Of a stretch of 44,634 bases of DNA, positions 38,001 to 43,563 are shown one piece after another; the first letter of the stretch is position 1; each line of letters starts with the position of its first letter. The translations under genes and the position numbers were made by a program. The notes under the pieces were generated by a model that did not search any database, was not told where the DNA came from, and saw only the letters and a program-made list of their open reading frames with translations. Location: assembly GCA_900769845.1 (NCBI GenBank), contig CAAGIF010000296.1, positions 1 to 44,634 of the forward strand. Direction: 5' to 3'. Source of the stretch: an uncultured Oscillospiraceae bacterium. Lineage in GTDB: Bacteria > Bacillota_A > Clostridia > Oscillospirales > Oscillospiraceae.

Positions 38001-39877
38001 ACTTCGCACCCGACGGCAAGCTGATCTGCGGTTACTTCAACCAGGCAGGTTATTACTACTGGCCCGATCTCATCGATGCCAATACCGACAGCCATGCCGG
38101 TACCGGCCGTCCCAAGATCGATCAGTGGGTACAGAGCGGTTCCGTTGCAGACGATTGGCCTGCAAACGGCGCGACCAAGGATTCCTGGTACCGCACCAAC
38201 AGCCACGGTCACTTTGTTACCGGCGGCAGCGATCCCAAGGTCTTTGACTATGTGGTGAACGGCGTGAGCCATAAGGCGATCGTCATCGCCATCAATAACC
38301 GCGAGTACACCTTCGATAACAATTACGGTTATCTGCTGAGAGGTTTCTTCAGCTACGAGAACGACAACTGGTTCTACTACTGGATGGATGATCCCGTCAA
38401 CGACGGTTGGTTCGATGTGGACGGCGAAACCTACTACGCCTACGAGGATGGCCACCTGGCAACCGGTAGCCATGTCATCGACGGCAAGCCCTACATGTTC
38501 AACGAACGGGGCGCGCTGATCAAGACCGGCCCCGTGCTGTATGTGGTGATCAGCGAAGATAACGCACAGATGACCATTACCACCGCCCAGACCAAGAACC
38601 TGACCCAGGTCAGATTCGCGGTATGGCCTGTCAACTCCAATCAGGATCAGACTCTGCGCTGGTTCGATGCTGAGATGAACGAGAAGGGTCAGTGGACTGT
38701 GGAACTGCCCCTGTGTCTGTACACCGACACCGGTATCTTCAACATTCACGCATACGATGCAGAGGCCAGTGGAGAGCTGAAGTTCCTGGTGAACACCACC
38801 ACTGAGGTTAAGGCAATTGCCGATCATGTCAAGGGTGATGCCGCTAAGGAGAACTTCAAGGATTCCACCTGTACTGTTGCCGGCGGCTACGACAATGTGG
38901 TTCGCTGCACCAGATGTGAGACAGTCCTGTCCACCGAACATGTTGAGATTCCTGCAGGCCACAAGCCCGGCGCTCCCGTGGCTGAGAATGTGCAGGATGC
39001 GTTGTGCACTACCGGCGGCAGCTATGACAAGGTGGTCTACTGTACCGGCTGTAACACCGAGCTGTCCCGTGAAAAGGTTACGGTTCCCGCAGGAAGCCAC
39101 CAGGCTGCCGAGGCTGTGATCGAAAACAAGGTCGAAGCTACCTGCACCACCGACGGCGGCTATGATACCGTGGTCTACTGCCTGGTATGTAAGACCGAGC
39201 TGTCCCGCGAGCACACCACCGAGAAGGCAACCGGACACAAGGAGGCTAAGGCGGTCATCGAGAACCTGGTTCTGGAGACCTGTACCACCGCTGGTGGCTA
39301 CGACACCGTGGTATACTGCTCTGCCTGTAAGGAAGAGCTGTCCCGCGTGCATACGGATGTTGCCGCACCCGGCCACACCTACACCGACGAGGACGACAAG
39401 ACCTGCGATGTCTGCGGCGAATCCAAGGATGCGGAAAAGCCTGATGCTGAAAGAGAGCCCACTGTTCCCATGTACCGTCTGTATAACCCCAACTCCGGTG
39501 AGCACTTCTACACCGGCAGTAAGGAGGAAAGAGACAACCTGGTCGGCTACGGCTGGCAGTATGAAGGTGTTGCATGGAATGCGCCTGTCTACAGCGGAGA
39601 TCCTGTCTACCGTGTGTACAATCCCAACTCCGGCGACCACCACTACACCATGAGTATGGAAGAGGTGGACGATCTGGTGGAACTGGGCTGGCAGTACGAA
39701 GGCGTTGCATGGAACTCTGCAGGACCTAAGGATATCCCGCAGTACCGTCTGTACAACCCCAACGCGCCTCTGGGCCTGGGCAGCCACCATTACACCAGCA
39801 GCGAAGAAGAGCGTGACTTCCTTGTGAGCCTTGGCTGGCACTTCGAGGGTATCGGCTGGTTCGGCAAGCTGAAGTAA
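23024..39877 (+). CDS. Giant secreted Cys-rich surface protein with NAGPA domain and wall-binding-type repeats
   Basis: 5617 residues in one intact frame. A signal peptide (1-29, cut near VFA/AE), a Cys/His cluster (36-62) and TEAP repeats (72-91) lead into a beta-rich part, with InlB-like repeats at about 346-585 (FLGWTDVSG). Residues about 1085-3819 hold many Cys/His repeats of the type TCTATGLTEGKHCSVCG...H, broken by a beta-helix-like segment (about 2506-2703, LTINGGSFEVFG). An unfamiliar helical domain (3820-4150) precedes an NAGPA phosphodiester glycosidase domain (about 4153-4396: INADGFNMSTGEPGG, VFMVLDGRQE, AINLDGGGSTT). Then come Big_2-like (4409-4483), wall/glucan-binding-type repeats (4826-5170), GBS_Bsp-like (5171-5262), more Cys repeats and DUF5648-like YRLYNPNSGEHFYT units (5482-5617). 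No LPXTG or SLH is seen. It probably binds and trims a surface glycan. Confidence 0.88.
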   Translation: MFTNYGKRAISFLLALVMMISMVPGQVFAAETGEEHEHCEVCGQHECICCEICGQAQCVCEDPDQTPTTEPATEAPTEAPTEAPTEAPTEAPKAEREIPAHWSEEMIEIQTLIDEDVIDYWLVYYGFELPDQDKFAPMVRAQIAGETVPAELAAEWEVIRSQIKDVVVNKMSANERENAGDPIRTVDYLIQVYFDEGLLTEEQVKELYAFNPVFLDFAELIDIYGVAPVALALSDTLIGFTYSNTSGIRGSFSASANGTSITGTAKSGRTGGNGTGTITLTNNRTYPILLEFSYTTSGESAGRVSGISGGSFSNTIAAGESITISVSSGSEWGQKSFVLTISNIVAKATVAFNSGDNGTYTITGGNLSNATAPTSDTNVCTTQYTVTATPAEGGYQLTGWYNGDTLLSTANPYTFSISDTRSITPKFEIPTYVTTFKAPVGTGSYTVNGNPWTEEFSETGASFTLVASHAQAQMFLGWYDGEDNLLSSSLVFDYIVSDDRVVYPKFQDRPRYDIHVEYDTNGGSVTGAGTDVGIHELPSTLTASVNSGYTFLGWTDVSGKIISTAASYTIQSVTADMTLKAAFAKNDGAGTPWFGVGSTTDGSTDGGGIMGTTFYWKKVNVASLYDNLTTAMEKAASGQAVVLMNNATLPAGNYTIPAGKTLLIPFDAANTLYTTTPVCTTGHSVPAIYRTLTLAAGANIVVHGAISVPAPQVAGGNIAGAPKESTGRIHMQPGSSITVKSGGNLYAWGFITGTGFTKDTVAITVEGGGTVYEDFQTMNWRGGTAGTGMIGNSQRVFPLSQYYVQNVEVPMKLVASASIKGYVSVAVTGIGTVGTPIAFVGSDGLFNIKSGYVVKDYDETTDRLHLDAYNCEIDMQKITAKMAIYTIDSSAYDLPINGNITMNINAGSKITLKESISLLPGARLNVAAGAECTVAQGKNIYIYDAADWGNYSYQNGTWYTGQDGKVCPVIYAPGRTGPMFNMNSDAVVTISGKVDASLGYVYETTSGAGVYGTNGAIVYGRAGSQGVTYQATQADTSISYHKIETKSVLLRNGDGSTLNSADYPNATYFEYVGEGETGKWVVSCGAEHSFDSKESTIIAQAPDCENAAQVYVLCDNEGCQIHTTGKTVTSTSTAEGYGALGHDIVEVAAVAKTCSAAGNVAHARCKRENCGKLFTDKSATVETTLDVVTIPASHNPGAAATCTTDQTCQDCGDILVQKLGHTYTKVPGVTDTCLPNFAGYKESFLCSTCNLHLSDMNGTVIGDGSDAAFEAWKTGDGKDDSAQHTPSDWMIDESTRVNSTCTVAGSHVEYKICTVCQAQGETVEVERKTVTDATLAHRFVKQDAVADSCKTGVKGNLASNYCEACELYYDLQDALIGDADEWETWKTEGAGVDDSAEHVSNGETVDCITNETCKNCGEIITPMLNHPTTATRNEDHETDENKYYIVTFCTVCTKELGRVEVDASAPTEHVIKNHDYVAPTCTDPGRQAGAECVAENCAACIMLGKRYVTGMEEIPPLGHTLEDAKVDYTWNADYTVCTATGTCSRENCGEAYSVTTENIAKVVTEATCETQGQTDLTATFAEETGIEQYKDTVNVVAMLGHKYGDPTYTELTGAETCTATQICENDKNRDHVRTETVNVTKTEEPATCTAPGSITYTAHFNQNWFTEQSITVDGDPATGHEWAADENSIVWSADNTTCTVTLKCNHDGSHTKTGVVLTVAATVVIEDTCEQAGEILYTATLPAEGFEGDTMPIPVTKTEYPDVVKHDWETAYNWDGYTSCTATRTCKVDGSHVETETVKATAGEDSATCTAGGVIVHTATFTDTGFKAQTKNEPTGAKGHSVTLVAENSPTCQKTGVEAHYKCGVCGDLFRTEADAASNVTVELNDLTMRVTDHKYTTYQYNEDASCTKAGTMTAACDYECGKKNTIADPDHKQLDHVFTNYVYQNDATCQKAGTEIAECDTCDTNATDSRESADHPQMSCEYNEVVLQAATCTATGTKELTCKNGCGEVKTETIKALGHVYSPVEGQAATCYAEGWQNYYQCAGDEEGRTYCNAYFAKENDTVSIVLENWKTGAGKIGKADHDYEVVVTPPTCLDEGYTTHTCKNCYEGNDGYSYVDERRAALQHKYDTGVILPGDEPTCTEKGKMTFTCQNDCCNNTFEGYTYTETVDALGHELVLVNGKAATCDEAGYNAYYKCAAMTRSGERTHCGYYFANEEDIGVDANPIATNETELTEWQTRPAAANGGAIAQRTCVDADFNHECDYDDCDKTVGDHEDKAPKDHICDTYGEQCALGRIGGECADNDNDQGHKCDYCGEKIGDHAFTNGVCTCGYVQDLKVTITIVAAGTSDQTLPVEFIKYGNGGADFTKILDLSSYGDCYIITKLSATVNGEAVESTKTDNSLTIASELLTGDIRIIVNAQQTHVHERTETDRTEPTCLEPGKEVIKLYCSKCKKVYSEEEKVIPAKNHDWEISYVDPTFDADGYTKHHCKNDSSHDYNVIDEGTKLIAVAMVGTQKFRTLDEAIAAANGRGAIILLTKVVVEGTQVWNLGRAELYIADVTNEKNEKTYGLVVKGDLTIQGGTYVAEGMFGIGVQPNAKLTINGGSFEVFGDNDYLIGSWGTTVINGGSFSGQYNCVNGFAGSLTINGGTFETADTDYTGEYESEDVCAADDVAQIKGGTFSKSVEYYVAEGYCQVKSGKLYEVAAHEAGEAQEENRVEADCVNPGSYQLVTKCTRCDAEMSREDKTIDALGHTVEVISGKAESCTENGYKEAYHCTVCDLYFATRSTENEKELADEIGNADALTLWQAEGGDGFLPKWDHDQLTKVDKDPATCEETGVEEYWQCSRCSAAFEDEEKNSPIADLDAWKAEGGDGYIKELGHNYTSQVTTPPTCEEDGVRTYTCQNDASHTYTEAEPKLNHKYKITYTWNEALTECAVYVECEHDAFHRANFKAIVTLNVETAAGCETDGSGYMRATFSDNQIANYGVETQKMPVTIPAKNHSFTNYVSDGDATCTEDGHKTATCDNGCGAKDTVVDTGSAKGHNTDPVAPVDATCTKTGIIAHYQCKVCLGRFYDDQGKQPIEEGKHIAPALEHEYQAVVTPPTCEDDGYTTYTCSRGDDSYVADKVDALGHSYTSEITTKPTCTEKGVETFTCANDAACTYTKEVPATGHKSGEQISGKMPTCTENGWKYYFQCQNCNLYFEDAVCTRQIGDEEALAAWQTTGNGALGVQNHNFTTVAGKTPDCDDEGYLASYKCNACGLYFSDKENGGTLIGDGSEAAWNAWTAEGGAGYIEPNGHTPGEVKTENVVAPGCETEGSHDEVTYCEICKVPYDTKHVVDAATGHVKLSAKSGKDADCNNAGYEAYWQCECGTMFSDAEGKNVITDRVVIPAKGHNIVTIPAVPSTCTATGLTDGEKCDVCGWVKRTPTEVAKQPHVPYVDSFVDSTCSEVGTQVMKCKNCDEYEDIKEVPAKGHKEETIPAVDPTCTLPGATAGVKCPDCGEVLKAPEAIEANGHSNVDVVTPPTCTAQGYTTHTCSVCGTVTKDTYVDEAPHTEVTDKAVPATCTTTGLTEGKHCSVCGAELVKQQVLPIAPHTEVTDKAVAASCTATGLTEGKHCSACGEVLVKQEIVPVKNHTEVIDKAVAATCTDTGLTEGKHCSVCNAVLVKQEEVPALNHAEVIDKAVAPTCTATGLTEGKHCSRCDEVFIAQEEIPALNHDMSEVSCAAPSTCQNGCGYTEGEALPHTWYEEEEIPPLCTEPGWTAGKRCSVCGATEGIFQIAASGHSLMYVDAKKPTFGNPGWEAYERCMNCNYTTMVEIPALAIPSVTTYEQFIESLIELEKLTAEYVKLNPAKDPLGLMIEYIRTGVDRYNSGSWNIMAGYEDPDYAAFITRREDEINAQYDKVEDMIQVSALKDIHEFYLPNGDGVDFGHMFGTMDITYHNNFSENHADVAGWAGDLVDLLTTADRHDVYSKDENGNYPTIEEMAKEIGETYLMHDIAGEDDQFGHSDMYGDLDGFYLMQTLQKQGYETGDLAKIMQAYFTKDLTDEDRAEFFLKNRLDGVSTRNAVRDAVYSEYVSNKVISTLEGTRDFKTDDVSQMRIACCYAFADYLCKLGGDYVEVPGNQYFTVFESEFSNLAPGITQEIKKATTADNKQIVYYIATADINRADVDVFANYNENDPSLGWKMSRVQDQAQAAQNRYGDPNSPQYIENYNVITAINADGFNMSTGEPGGLLVMHGVEWHAIDGNGFFGIRKDGRAVIGNMEYYLLNKDQIAEGVGGFGTMLVEDGKIAVLPTSNYYSDRASRTAVGITRSGKVVFMVLDGRQEPVSCGGSMQEIAQIMLEAGCYVAINLDGGGSTTYVAKPEGEDALRVVSKPSDGFARSVSTSLMMVSTAPSSTAFDHAMIESNYDYLTVNSVIQMTAKGVSATGNVAEIPEGAYWAVEDTSIATITEDGIVTGVSLGSVNVNLMVGDKAIGTKVIHVVNPDTVYFTRENINAVYDAATELPIKAQYQGKSVAINHGDVTFTLSNVAAGTVEGFTFTAKAGSGLKVIKITAALTADPSKTGSISVALYNQGEMSFDFDMATGGDRQLAWYRQVSNATTNDNSIYEVNKVGEPMVTSYTFALDMSQIAMPEQLEDLTYMLPGADAADASAWNFLLQLAERVSVLTNVTVTMRLDKNFNIDYSNMKIICEYFEVKDPAKDVIFDEKENTVTLHLYWKDQTQAIAPETADPLCMVSGIKLTPKDNAAWDAKDRLIPVNSGEISYHIFLRANALFTFASKEANQKEYGLMPFDNPDVIIGGTTEKGGSFQSVYATFEDTYTLINAVKNGWVGAEGGYMYYVDGVHYTGIQEVDGYWYDFGENGICIGQQKYNGLFEKDGKTHYARFGVLVKNEWMSVGGDRYRFDGNGDGLHGTIKIDEVDLKFEHGKLVGGYSGFITKSNKNTYYYVDGVLTLGWYLLDGAWYHFDTGTGVMNTGTHVLPDAEAKSKGAYYDFAPDGKLICGYFNQAGYYYWPDLIDANTDSHAGTGRPKIDQWVQSGSVADDWPANGATKDSWYRTNSHGHFVTGGSDPKVFDYVVNGVSHKAIVIAINNREYTFDNNYGYLLRGFFSYENDNWFYYWMDDPVNDGWFDVDGETYYAYEDGHLATGSHVIDGKPYMFNERGALIKTGPVLYVVISEDNAQMTITTAQTKNLTQVRFAVWPVNSNQDQTLRWFDAEMNEKGQWTVELPLCLYTDTGIFNIHAYDAEASGELKFLVNTTTEVKAIADHVKGDAAKENFKDSTCTVAGGYDNVVRCTRCETVLSTEHVEIPAGHKPGAPVAENVQDALCTTGGSYDKVVYCTGCNTELSREKVTVPAGSHQAAEAVIENKVEATCTTDGGYDTVVYCLVCKTELSREHTTEKATGHKEAKAVIENLVLETCTTAGGYDTVVYCSACKEELSRVHTDVAAPGHTYTDEDDKTCDVCGESKDAEKPDAEREPTVPMYRLYNPNSGEHFYTGSKEERDNLVGYGWQYEGVAWNAPVYSGDPVYRVYNPNSGDHHYTMSMEEVDDLVELGWQYEGVAWNSAGPKDIPQYRLYNPNAPLGLGSHHYTSSEEERDFLVSLGWHFEGIGWFGKLK
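33677..34168 (+). repeat. Four tandem 123-bp repeats in the giant gene
   Basis: Four consecutive 41-residue units, each starting H(T/A)EV(T/I)DKAV and containing GLTEGKHCS, are separated by exactly 123 bases. They are more alike than the other Cys repeats in the protein, suggesting recent duplication. Each unit offers C, HC, xxC and the next unit's H as possible metal ligands. Confidence 0.85.
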
Positions 39878-39909
39878 GCTCCCGTTTCGCAAGAAAATTC
39901 CCAATTAAT

Positions 39910-39946
39910 AAAAAAGGGTTATCCCATCCGGGATAACCCTTTTTTG
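39910..39946 (+). terminator. Terminator of the giant gene
   Basis: AAAAAAGGGTTATCCC (39910-39925) pairs perfectly with GGGATAACCCTTTTTT (39930-39945) around ATCC; a classic intrinsic terminator 32 bases after the stop. Confidence 0.95.
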
Positions 39947-40043
39947 TATGGAGGGAACTTCTGCGGGAGACAGTCGGTTTGCAGTGGAGATTCTTGCAAA
40001 TAAAAATTACGCATAAAAATTTATGAGAAACATAAAAAAGAGG

Positions 40044-40072
40044 TTGACAAACATGGTGTTCTGTGATACGAT
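40044..40072 (+). promoter_or_regulatory. Promoter of the DUF2975/HTH pair
   Basis: TTGACA (40044-40049) and TACGAT (40067-40072) are spaced by 17 bases, about 30 bases before the start codon. Confidence 0.8.
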
Positions 40073-40102
40073 GGTGCTACCAAAGAACAGGAGGTTAATT
40101 CT

Positions 40103-40726
40103 ATGAATAAATTAAATAAAACTGCAAAGACTCTGGATACCTTGTTCAAGGTCCTGGAGATTATGGCGAAGGTCGGGTTCGTGGCTATGATCGTTTTTAT
40201 TGCGATCCTGGGCGGCGCGCTGCTGCTCAATGTGGATCCCAATGTAGTGGGAACCGGATATACCGTTCTGGAGCTTGGCAATGTGTCCTTCACTATGGCA
40301 GAGTCCGTTGCGCCGGATGCAAAGACAGTTATGATCCATGCCCTGGTGGAAATGATCATTGGCATTGTCGGTATTTTCCTGGCAATTAAATTCCTTAAGT
40401 GTGTCCGTCAGATCACAAATCCCATGACCGAGGGAACGCCCTTCCGTGAATCCATTGTAGCGAATCTGAAGAAGCTTGGTTGGTATGCAATCGCTCTTGG
40501 CTTGATCAGCAACATTGCGGAAGTGGTCAACTATGTGATTAGTATCCTCCTTTATCAGATTCCGGACCTTCTGCAGGAACTGTTTGTGGATGGCATGGTG
40601 ACCCATGTTGAGTTTACTACTGGATTTGACTGGACTTTCCTGTTGGTGGCAGGCGTGCTGTTCCTCATGTCCTACATCTTTGATTACGGCGCAGAACTTC
40701 AGAAGCTCTCCGATGAAACACTGTAA
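40103..40726 (+). CDS. DUF2975 family membrane protein
   Basis: This 207-residue protein has four hydrophobic segments (about residues 22-47, 76-100, 126-155 and 172-195). A central cytoplasmic part carries NPMTEGTPFRE, the G-x-PF motif usual in DUF2975 proteins. An AGGAGG site precedes the ATG. A small HTH gene starts 12 bases after its stop; this pairing is common in Firmicutes and suggests a membrane partner of a regulator. Function and signal are unknown. Confidence 0.75.
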   Translation: MNKLNKTAKTLDTLFKVLEIMAKVGFVAMIVFIAILGGALLLNVDPNVVGTGYTVLELGNVSFTMAESVAPDAKTVMIHALVEMIIGIVGIFLAIKFLKCVRQITNPMTEGTPFRESIVANLKKLGWYAIALGLISNIAEVVNYVISILLYQIPDLLQELFVDGMVTHVEFTTGFDWTFLLVAGVLFLMSYIFDYGAELQKLSDETL

Positions 40727-40738
40727 GGAGGTCGGTTT

Positions 40739-40957
40739 ATGATTATCTTGCGATTGGACCGAATGATGGCTGACCGAAAAATGTCCCTGAACGAGCTGTC
40801 CCGGAGAGTTGGCGTAGCAAATGTCAACCTCTCCAAACTGAAGAACGGTCATGTCAGCGCCATCCGTTTTTCCACGCTGGAAGCGATCTGCGATGTACTG
40901 GATTGCCAGCCCGGTGATATCCTGGAGTATAAGAGAGACGGAGACGAGAGAAGATAA
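40739..40957 (+). CDS. Small Cro/XRE-type HTH regulator (YozG-like)
   Basis: These 72 residues are almost all HTH domain: MIILRLDRMMADRKMSLNEL, then SRRVGVANVNLSKLKNGHVS as the recognition helix region, and STLEAICDVLDCQPGDILEY at the end. AAGGAGG lies just before the ATG. It is co-transcribed with the DUF2975 protein and probably controls that operon or related surface genes. The protein has no sensing domain of its own, so the membrane partner may supply the signal. Confidence 0.88.
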   Translation: MIILRLDRMMADRKMSLNELSRRVGVANVNLSKLKNGHVSAIRFSTLEAICDVLDCQPGDILEYKRDGDERR

Positions 40958-40961
40958 ACAG

Positions 40962-40995
40962 AAAAACCGCTGCCCAAGCCGGGCAGCGGTTTCTT
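40962..40995. terminator. Bidirectional terminator between convergent genes
   Basis: AAACCGCTGCCC (40964-40975) pairs with GGGCAGCGGTTT (40981-40992) around AAGCC, with T-rich ends on both strands. It ends the HTH gene and, on the minus strand, the TrpR-like gene whose stop codon lies beside it. Confidence 0.9.
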
Positions 40996-41278
40996 ATTGG
41001 GAATTGTCCTTGAGAAGGTTGGAGTATCCGCTGCCGTACTGTACGCAGCGGGATACCCGACTCAGGGTGGCCGAGGATATGTCGGCCTGGGCCATCACCT
41101 GATTGTATGTATTTCCCTGCATCAGAAGCTTTGCGGCATAAAGCCGCTCTGCCATATTTTCGATTTCCTTGACGGTGCATAAATCCGCAAACAGCGCCCG
41201 GCATTGTTCTTTATCTTCCAGAGAAAGGATCAATTCGAACAGCTGGTCGATCCGTGTCTGCTTGGCATTCTGATTCAT
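40994..41278 (-). CDS. TrpR-like regulator (YerC/YecD family)
   Basis: This 94-residue all-helical protein contains LFELILSLEDKEQCRALFAD and the HTH-like stretch YNQVMAQADISSATLSRVSR, typical of the YerC/YecD branch of the TrpR superfamily. The characterised relative TrpR is a tryptophan-binding repressor; ligands of the YerC branch are not settled. It is the last gene of the amino-acid ABC importer operon, 17 bases after the ATPase, with AGGAGGT before the ATG. Its position suggests it regulates the importer, and dyads at the operon promoter are candidate targets. Confidence 0.85.
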   Translation of the reverse strand: MNQNAKQTRIDQLFELILSLEDKEQCRALFADLCTVKEIENMAERLYAAKLLMQGNTYNQVMAQADISSATLSRVSRCVQYGSGYSNLLKDNSQ

Positions 41279-41295
41279 AGCAGTGACCTCCTGGT

Positions 41296-42030
41296 TTATT
41301 CCTGGGAATTCTGAAGAAAGAGCCGGGTTTTCTCTTTTTTAGGGGCGTCGAAGATCTGCTCCGGCGGACCGATTTCTTCAATGACTCCATCTGCCATATA
41401 TATTACCACATCTGCTACCGATTTTGCAAATGCCATTTCATGGGTCACCACGATCATGGTGGTGTTTTTTTCTTTTAATCCCCGGATAACCCGCAAAACC
41501 TCTCCTGTTAATTCCGGATCCAATGCGGAAGTGGGTTCATCAAAACACAAAATCCTGGGATCTAATGCCAGCGCCCGGGCAATGGCAATGCGCTGCTGCT
41601 GTCCGCCGGAGAGCTGATAGGGATATGTGTTTGCTTTTTCTTCCAAACCCACCTGACGAAGAAGCGCCAAAGCATTTTGCTGTATGGCATCGGGGGGCGC
41701 CGTTTTCAGCATGGTGGGGGCAAGGGCAATATTCTCCAGCGCGGTATACTGGGGAAACAGATTGAAATTCTGAAAAACAAGGCCGAAATTCAGCCGTCCT
41801 TTATGCGGTATTGCATTGATTTGCTGAAGCAGAGGGATTCCGTCCACAAGGATCTGCCCGCTGTCCGGTGTTTCCAGAAAATTCAGGCAACGCAGCAATG
41901 TGGTTTTCCCGCTGCCGGAGGAGCCGATAATTGCCAGAACCTGACCTTGCTCCAATGAAAAACTGACACCTTTCAGAACATCGGTGGTGCCAAACCCCTT
42001 TTTTAAATCGGTTACCTGCAGCAACGGCAT
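41296..42030 (-). CDS. Polar amino-acid ABC importer ATPase
   Basis: This 244-residue protein has Walker A GSSGSGKTT (residues 36-44), signature LSGGQQQR, Walker B ILCFDEPTSALDP and switch VVTHEMAFAK, the GlnQ/HisP pattern. Length and composition match the polar amino-acid uptake family. It is encoded 6 bases after the permease and just before the TrpR-like gene. It supplies energy for import of the amino acid bound by the upstream lipoprotein. Confidence 0.95.
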   Translation of the reverse strand: MPLLQVTDLKKGFGTTDVLKGVSFSLEQGQVLAIIGSSGSGKTTLLRCLNFLETPDSGQILVDGIPLLQQINAIPHKGRLNFGLVFQNFNLFPQYTALENIALAPTMLKTAPPDAIQQNALALLRQVGLEEKANTYPYQLSGGQQQRIAIARALALDPRILCFDEPTSALDPELTGEVLRVIRGLKEKNTTMIVVTHEMAFAKSVADVVIYMADGVIEEIGPPEQIFDAPKKEKTRLFLQNSQE

Positions 42031-42036
42031 GCTTGA

Positions 42037-42678
42037 TCACCCCTTAAAATAGTCCAGTTTTTTTTCCAACCGGGAGAATCCTGCGGTCAAAAGACCGCTG
42101 AACAGCAAGTAGAACACGCCGGTGTAAAACAGCGGCCAGAGCAGTCCTTTTTTGATAAAGGCTTCTCCCGCCCAGATGATCTCATAGATTCCGATGATTC
42201 GGGCGAGGGCGGTATCCTTCACCAGGGTAATGATCTCATTGCCCATAGATGGCAGGATCCGTTTAAATACCTGCAGACCGATGATTCGGACGAAAACCTG
42301 TTTCCGGGAAAGACCGAGAACCTGCCCGGCTTCGTACTGTCCCCGGGGAATGGATGCGATGCCGCCCCGGTAAATTTCGGAGAAATAGCATGCGTAATTG
42401 ATAGAAAAAGCAAGAAGGGTGGCAGTAAACCGGGGCATTGCAGGCAGACCAAAGGCCAACCCGGGACCGTAGAAAATGATGATCAGCTGCAGCATCAGCG
42501 GCGTGCCGCGAATGATCCAGACAAATCCCCGGGTGAGCATTCGCAGCGGCGTGAATTTGCTCATGGAGCCGAGGCACACGACGATGCCCAGGGGAATGGA
42601 GAAGACGAGCGTTAGGATGAAAATCTTCAAAGTTTCCCAGAAACCTGCCAAAAGCTGCATTGTTACAGGCAAGAACAT
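42037..42678 (-). CDS. Polar amino-acid ABC importer permease
   Basis: This 213-residue HisM/GlnP-type permease has about five membrane segments. It carries the sequence RGFVWIIRGTPLMLQLIIIF near residue 50 and the coupling loop EAGQVLGLSRKQVFVRIIGL (about 135-155) with the EAA motif that contacts the ATPase. GGGAG precedes the ATG. It lies between the binding protein and the ATPase genes, so the importer is complete; a homodimer is expected because only one permease gene is present. Confidence 0.95.
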   Translation of the reverse strand: MFLPVTMQLLAGFWETLKIFILTLVFSIPLGIVVCLGSMSKFTPLRMLTRGFVWIIRGTPLMLQLIIIFYGPGLAFGLPAMPRFTATLLAFSINYACYFSEIYRGGIASIPRGQYEAGQVLGLSRKQVFVRIIGLQVFKRILPSMGNEIITLVKDTALARIIGIYEIIWAGEAFIKKGLLWPLFYTGVFYLLFSGLLTAGFSRLEKKLDYFKG

Positions 42679-42708
42679 GGCTTTACTCCCTTCCGGATAT
42701 GTTCGGTT

Positions 42709-43491
42709 TTATTTAACCAGAGTAAGATCGTATTTCTCTGCCAGGGCGTCCAAAGTGCCGTCTGCCATCAGCTTTGCCATAAATTCGTTGAATCGGTCGG
42801 TAACATCGGATCCTTTGCGAAAGCCGACTCCGTATTCTTCTTCGGTCAGCCGCAGTGCAAAGCCCAGGTCTGCATAGCTGGTACCTTCACCGGTCATGGC
42901 GTATGCCATGGTGATGTCGATAACGCAGGCATCGGAGGTGCCGGCGGCAACTTCCATCAACGCAGCCGCCTGATCCCGGAGGGGAATGATGTTCCGGATA
43001 CCGGCAGCAATGGCGGCATCCTGGCCGGCAGAGCCGTCCTCAACTGCCACAGTCAGGGAAGCGAGGCTTGCAGTGTGGGGATAGCTGGCAATCCGATCAC
43101 TCTTCATCACCACAACCTGGGCGTTGATCACATAGGGATTGGAGCAGCTGGTATTCAGGGTCACATCCTCATTGATGGTCATGCCGTTCCAAATCACATC
43201 GATCTGTTTAGTTTCCAGTTCGTAGAACTTTTTGCTCCAATCTGCAATCACATAAAATTCACATTCTACGCCAAGCTCTTCTGCAAACAGGCGGCTAAAT
43301 TCCGCGTCAAAGCCGGTCCACTCACCGTTTTCGTCCTTAAAATCCATGGGAGCATACTCGGTGATGCCCACTACGATTTTGCCGTTATTTAGGATGTATT
43401 CCAGATCAGATTCCGGGTTTTGTTCGGAGCAGCCGGCAAAGAGCGCAACGGTCATCAGTAGCGCGAAAACCAAATAAATCATTTTATTCAT
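42709..43491 (-). CDS. Amino-acid ABC importer substrate-binding lipoprotein
   Basis: This 260-residue family 3 binding protein has a lipoprotein signal with lipobox LFAGC near residue 20. The mature part shows IVVGITEYAPMDFKDENGEW, GFDAEFSRLFAEELG, DVIWNGMTIN, GSAGQDAA and a C-terminal FMAKLMADGTLDALAEKYD, the usual polar amino-acid (Gln/His/cystine-type) layout. The chosen ATG has AAAGGAAG upstream; a longer frame begins inside the leader. It is the first gene of the operon. The exact ligand cannot be read from the sequence. Confidence 0.92.
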   Translation of the reverse strand: MNKMIYLVFALLMTVALFAGCSEQNPESDLEYILNNGKIVVGITEYAPMDFKDENGEWTGFDAEFSRLFAEELGVECEFYVIADWSKKFYELETKQIDVIWNGMTINEDVTLNTSCSNPYVINAQVVVMKSDRIASYPHTASLASLTVAVEDGSAGQDAAIAAGIRNIIPLRDQAAALMEVAAGTSDACVIDITMAYAMTGEGTSYADLGFALRLTEEEYGVGFRKGSDVTDRFNEFMAKLMADGTLDALAEKYDLTLVK

Positions 43492-43534
43492 AGGAGATAC
43501 TTCCTTTCCGGAGTTTTGTATGAGGGATATTCGC

Positions 43535-43563
43535 ATTATACTTTAACGCACTAAGGTTGTAAA
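43535..43563 (-). promoter_or_regulatory. Promoter of the amino-acid importer operon
   Basis: Minus-strand TTTACA (43563-43558) and TATAAT (43540-43535) are spaced by 17 bases, about 45 bases before the start codon. Confidence 0.85.

Noticed and set aside
23024..39877. Several separate genes or a frameshifted gene in the 17-kb region
   Set aside because: The frame is open throughout, domains follow without breaks, and no internal ribosome sites or terminators are seen.
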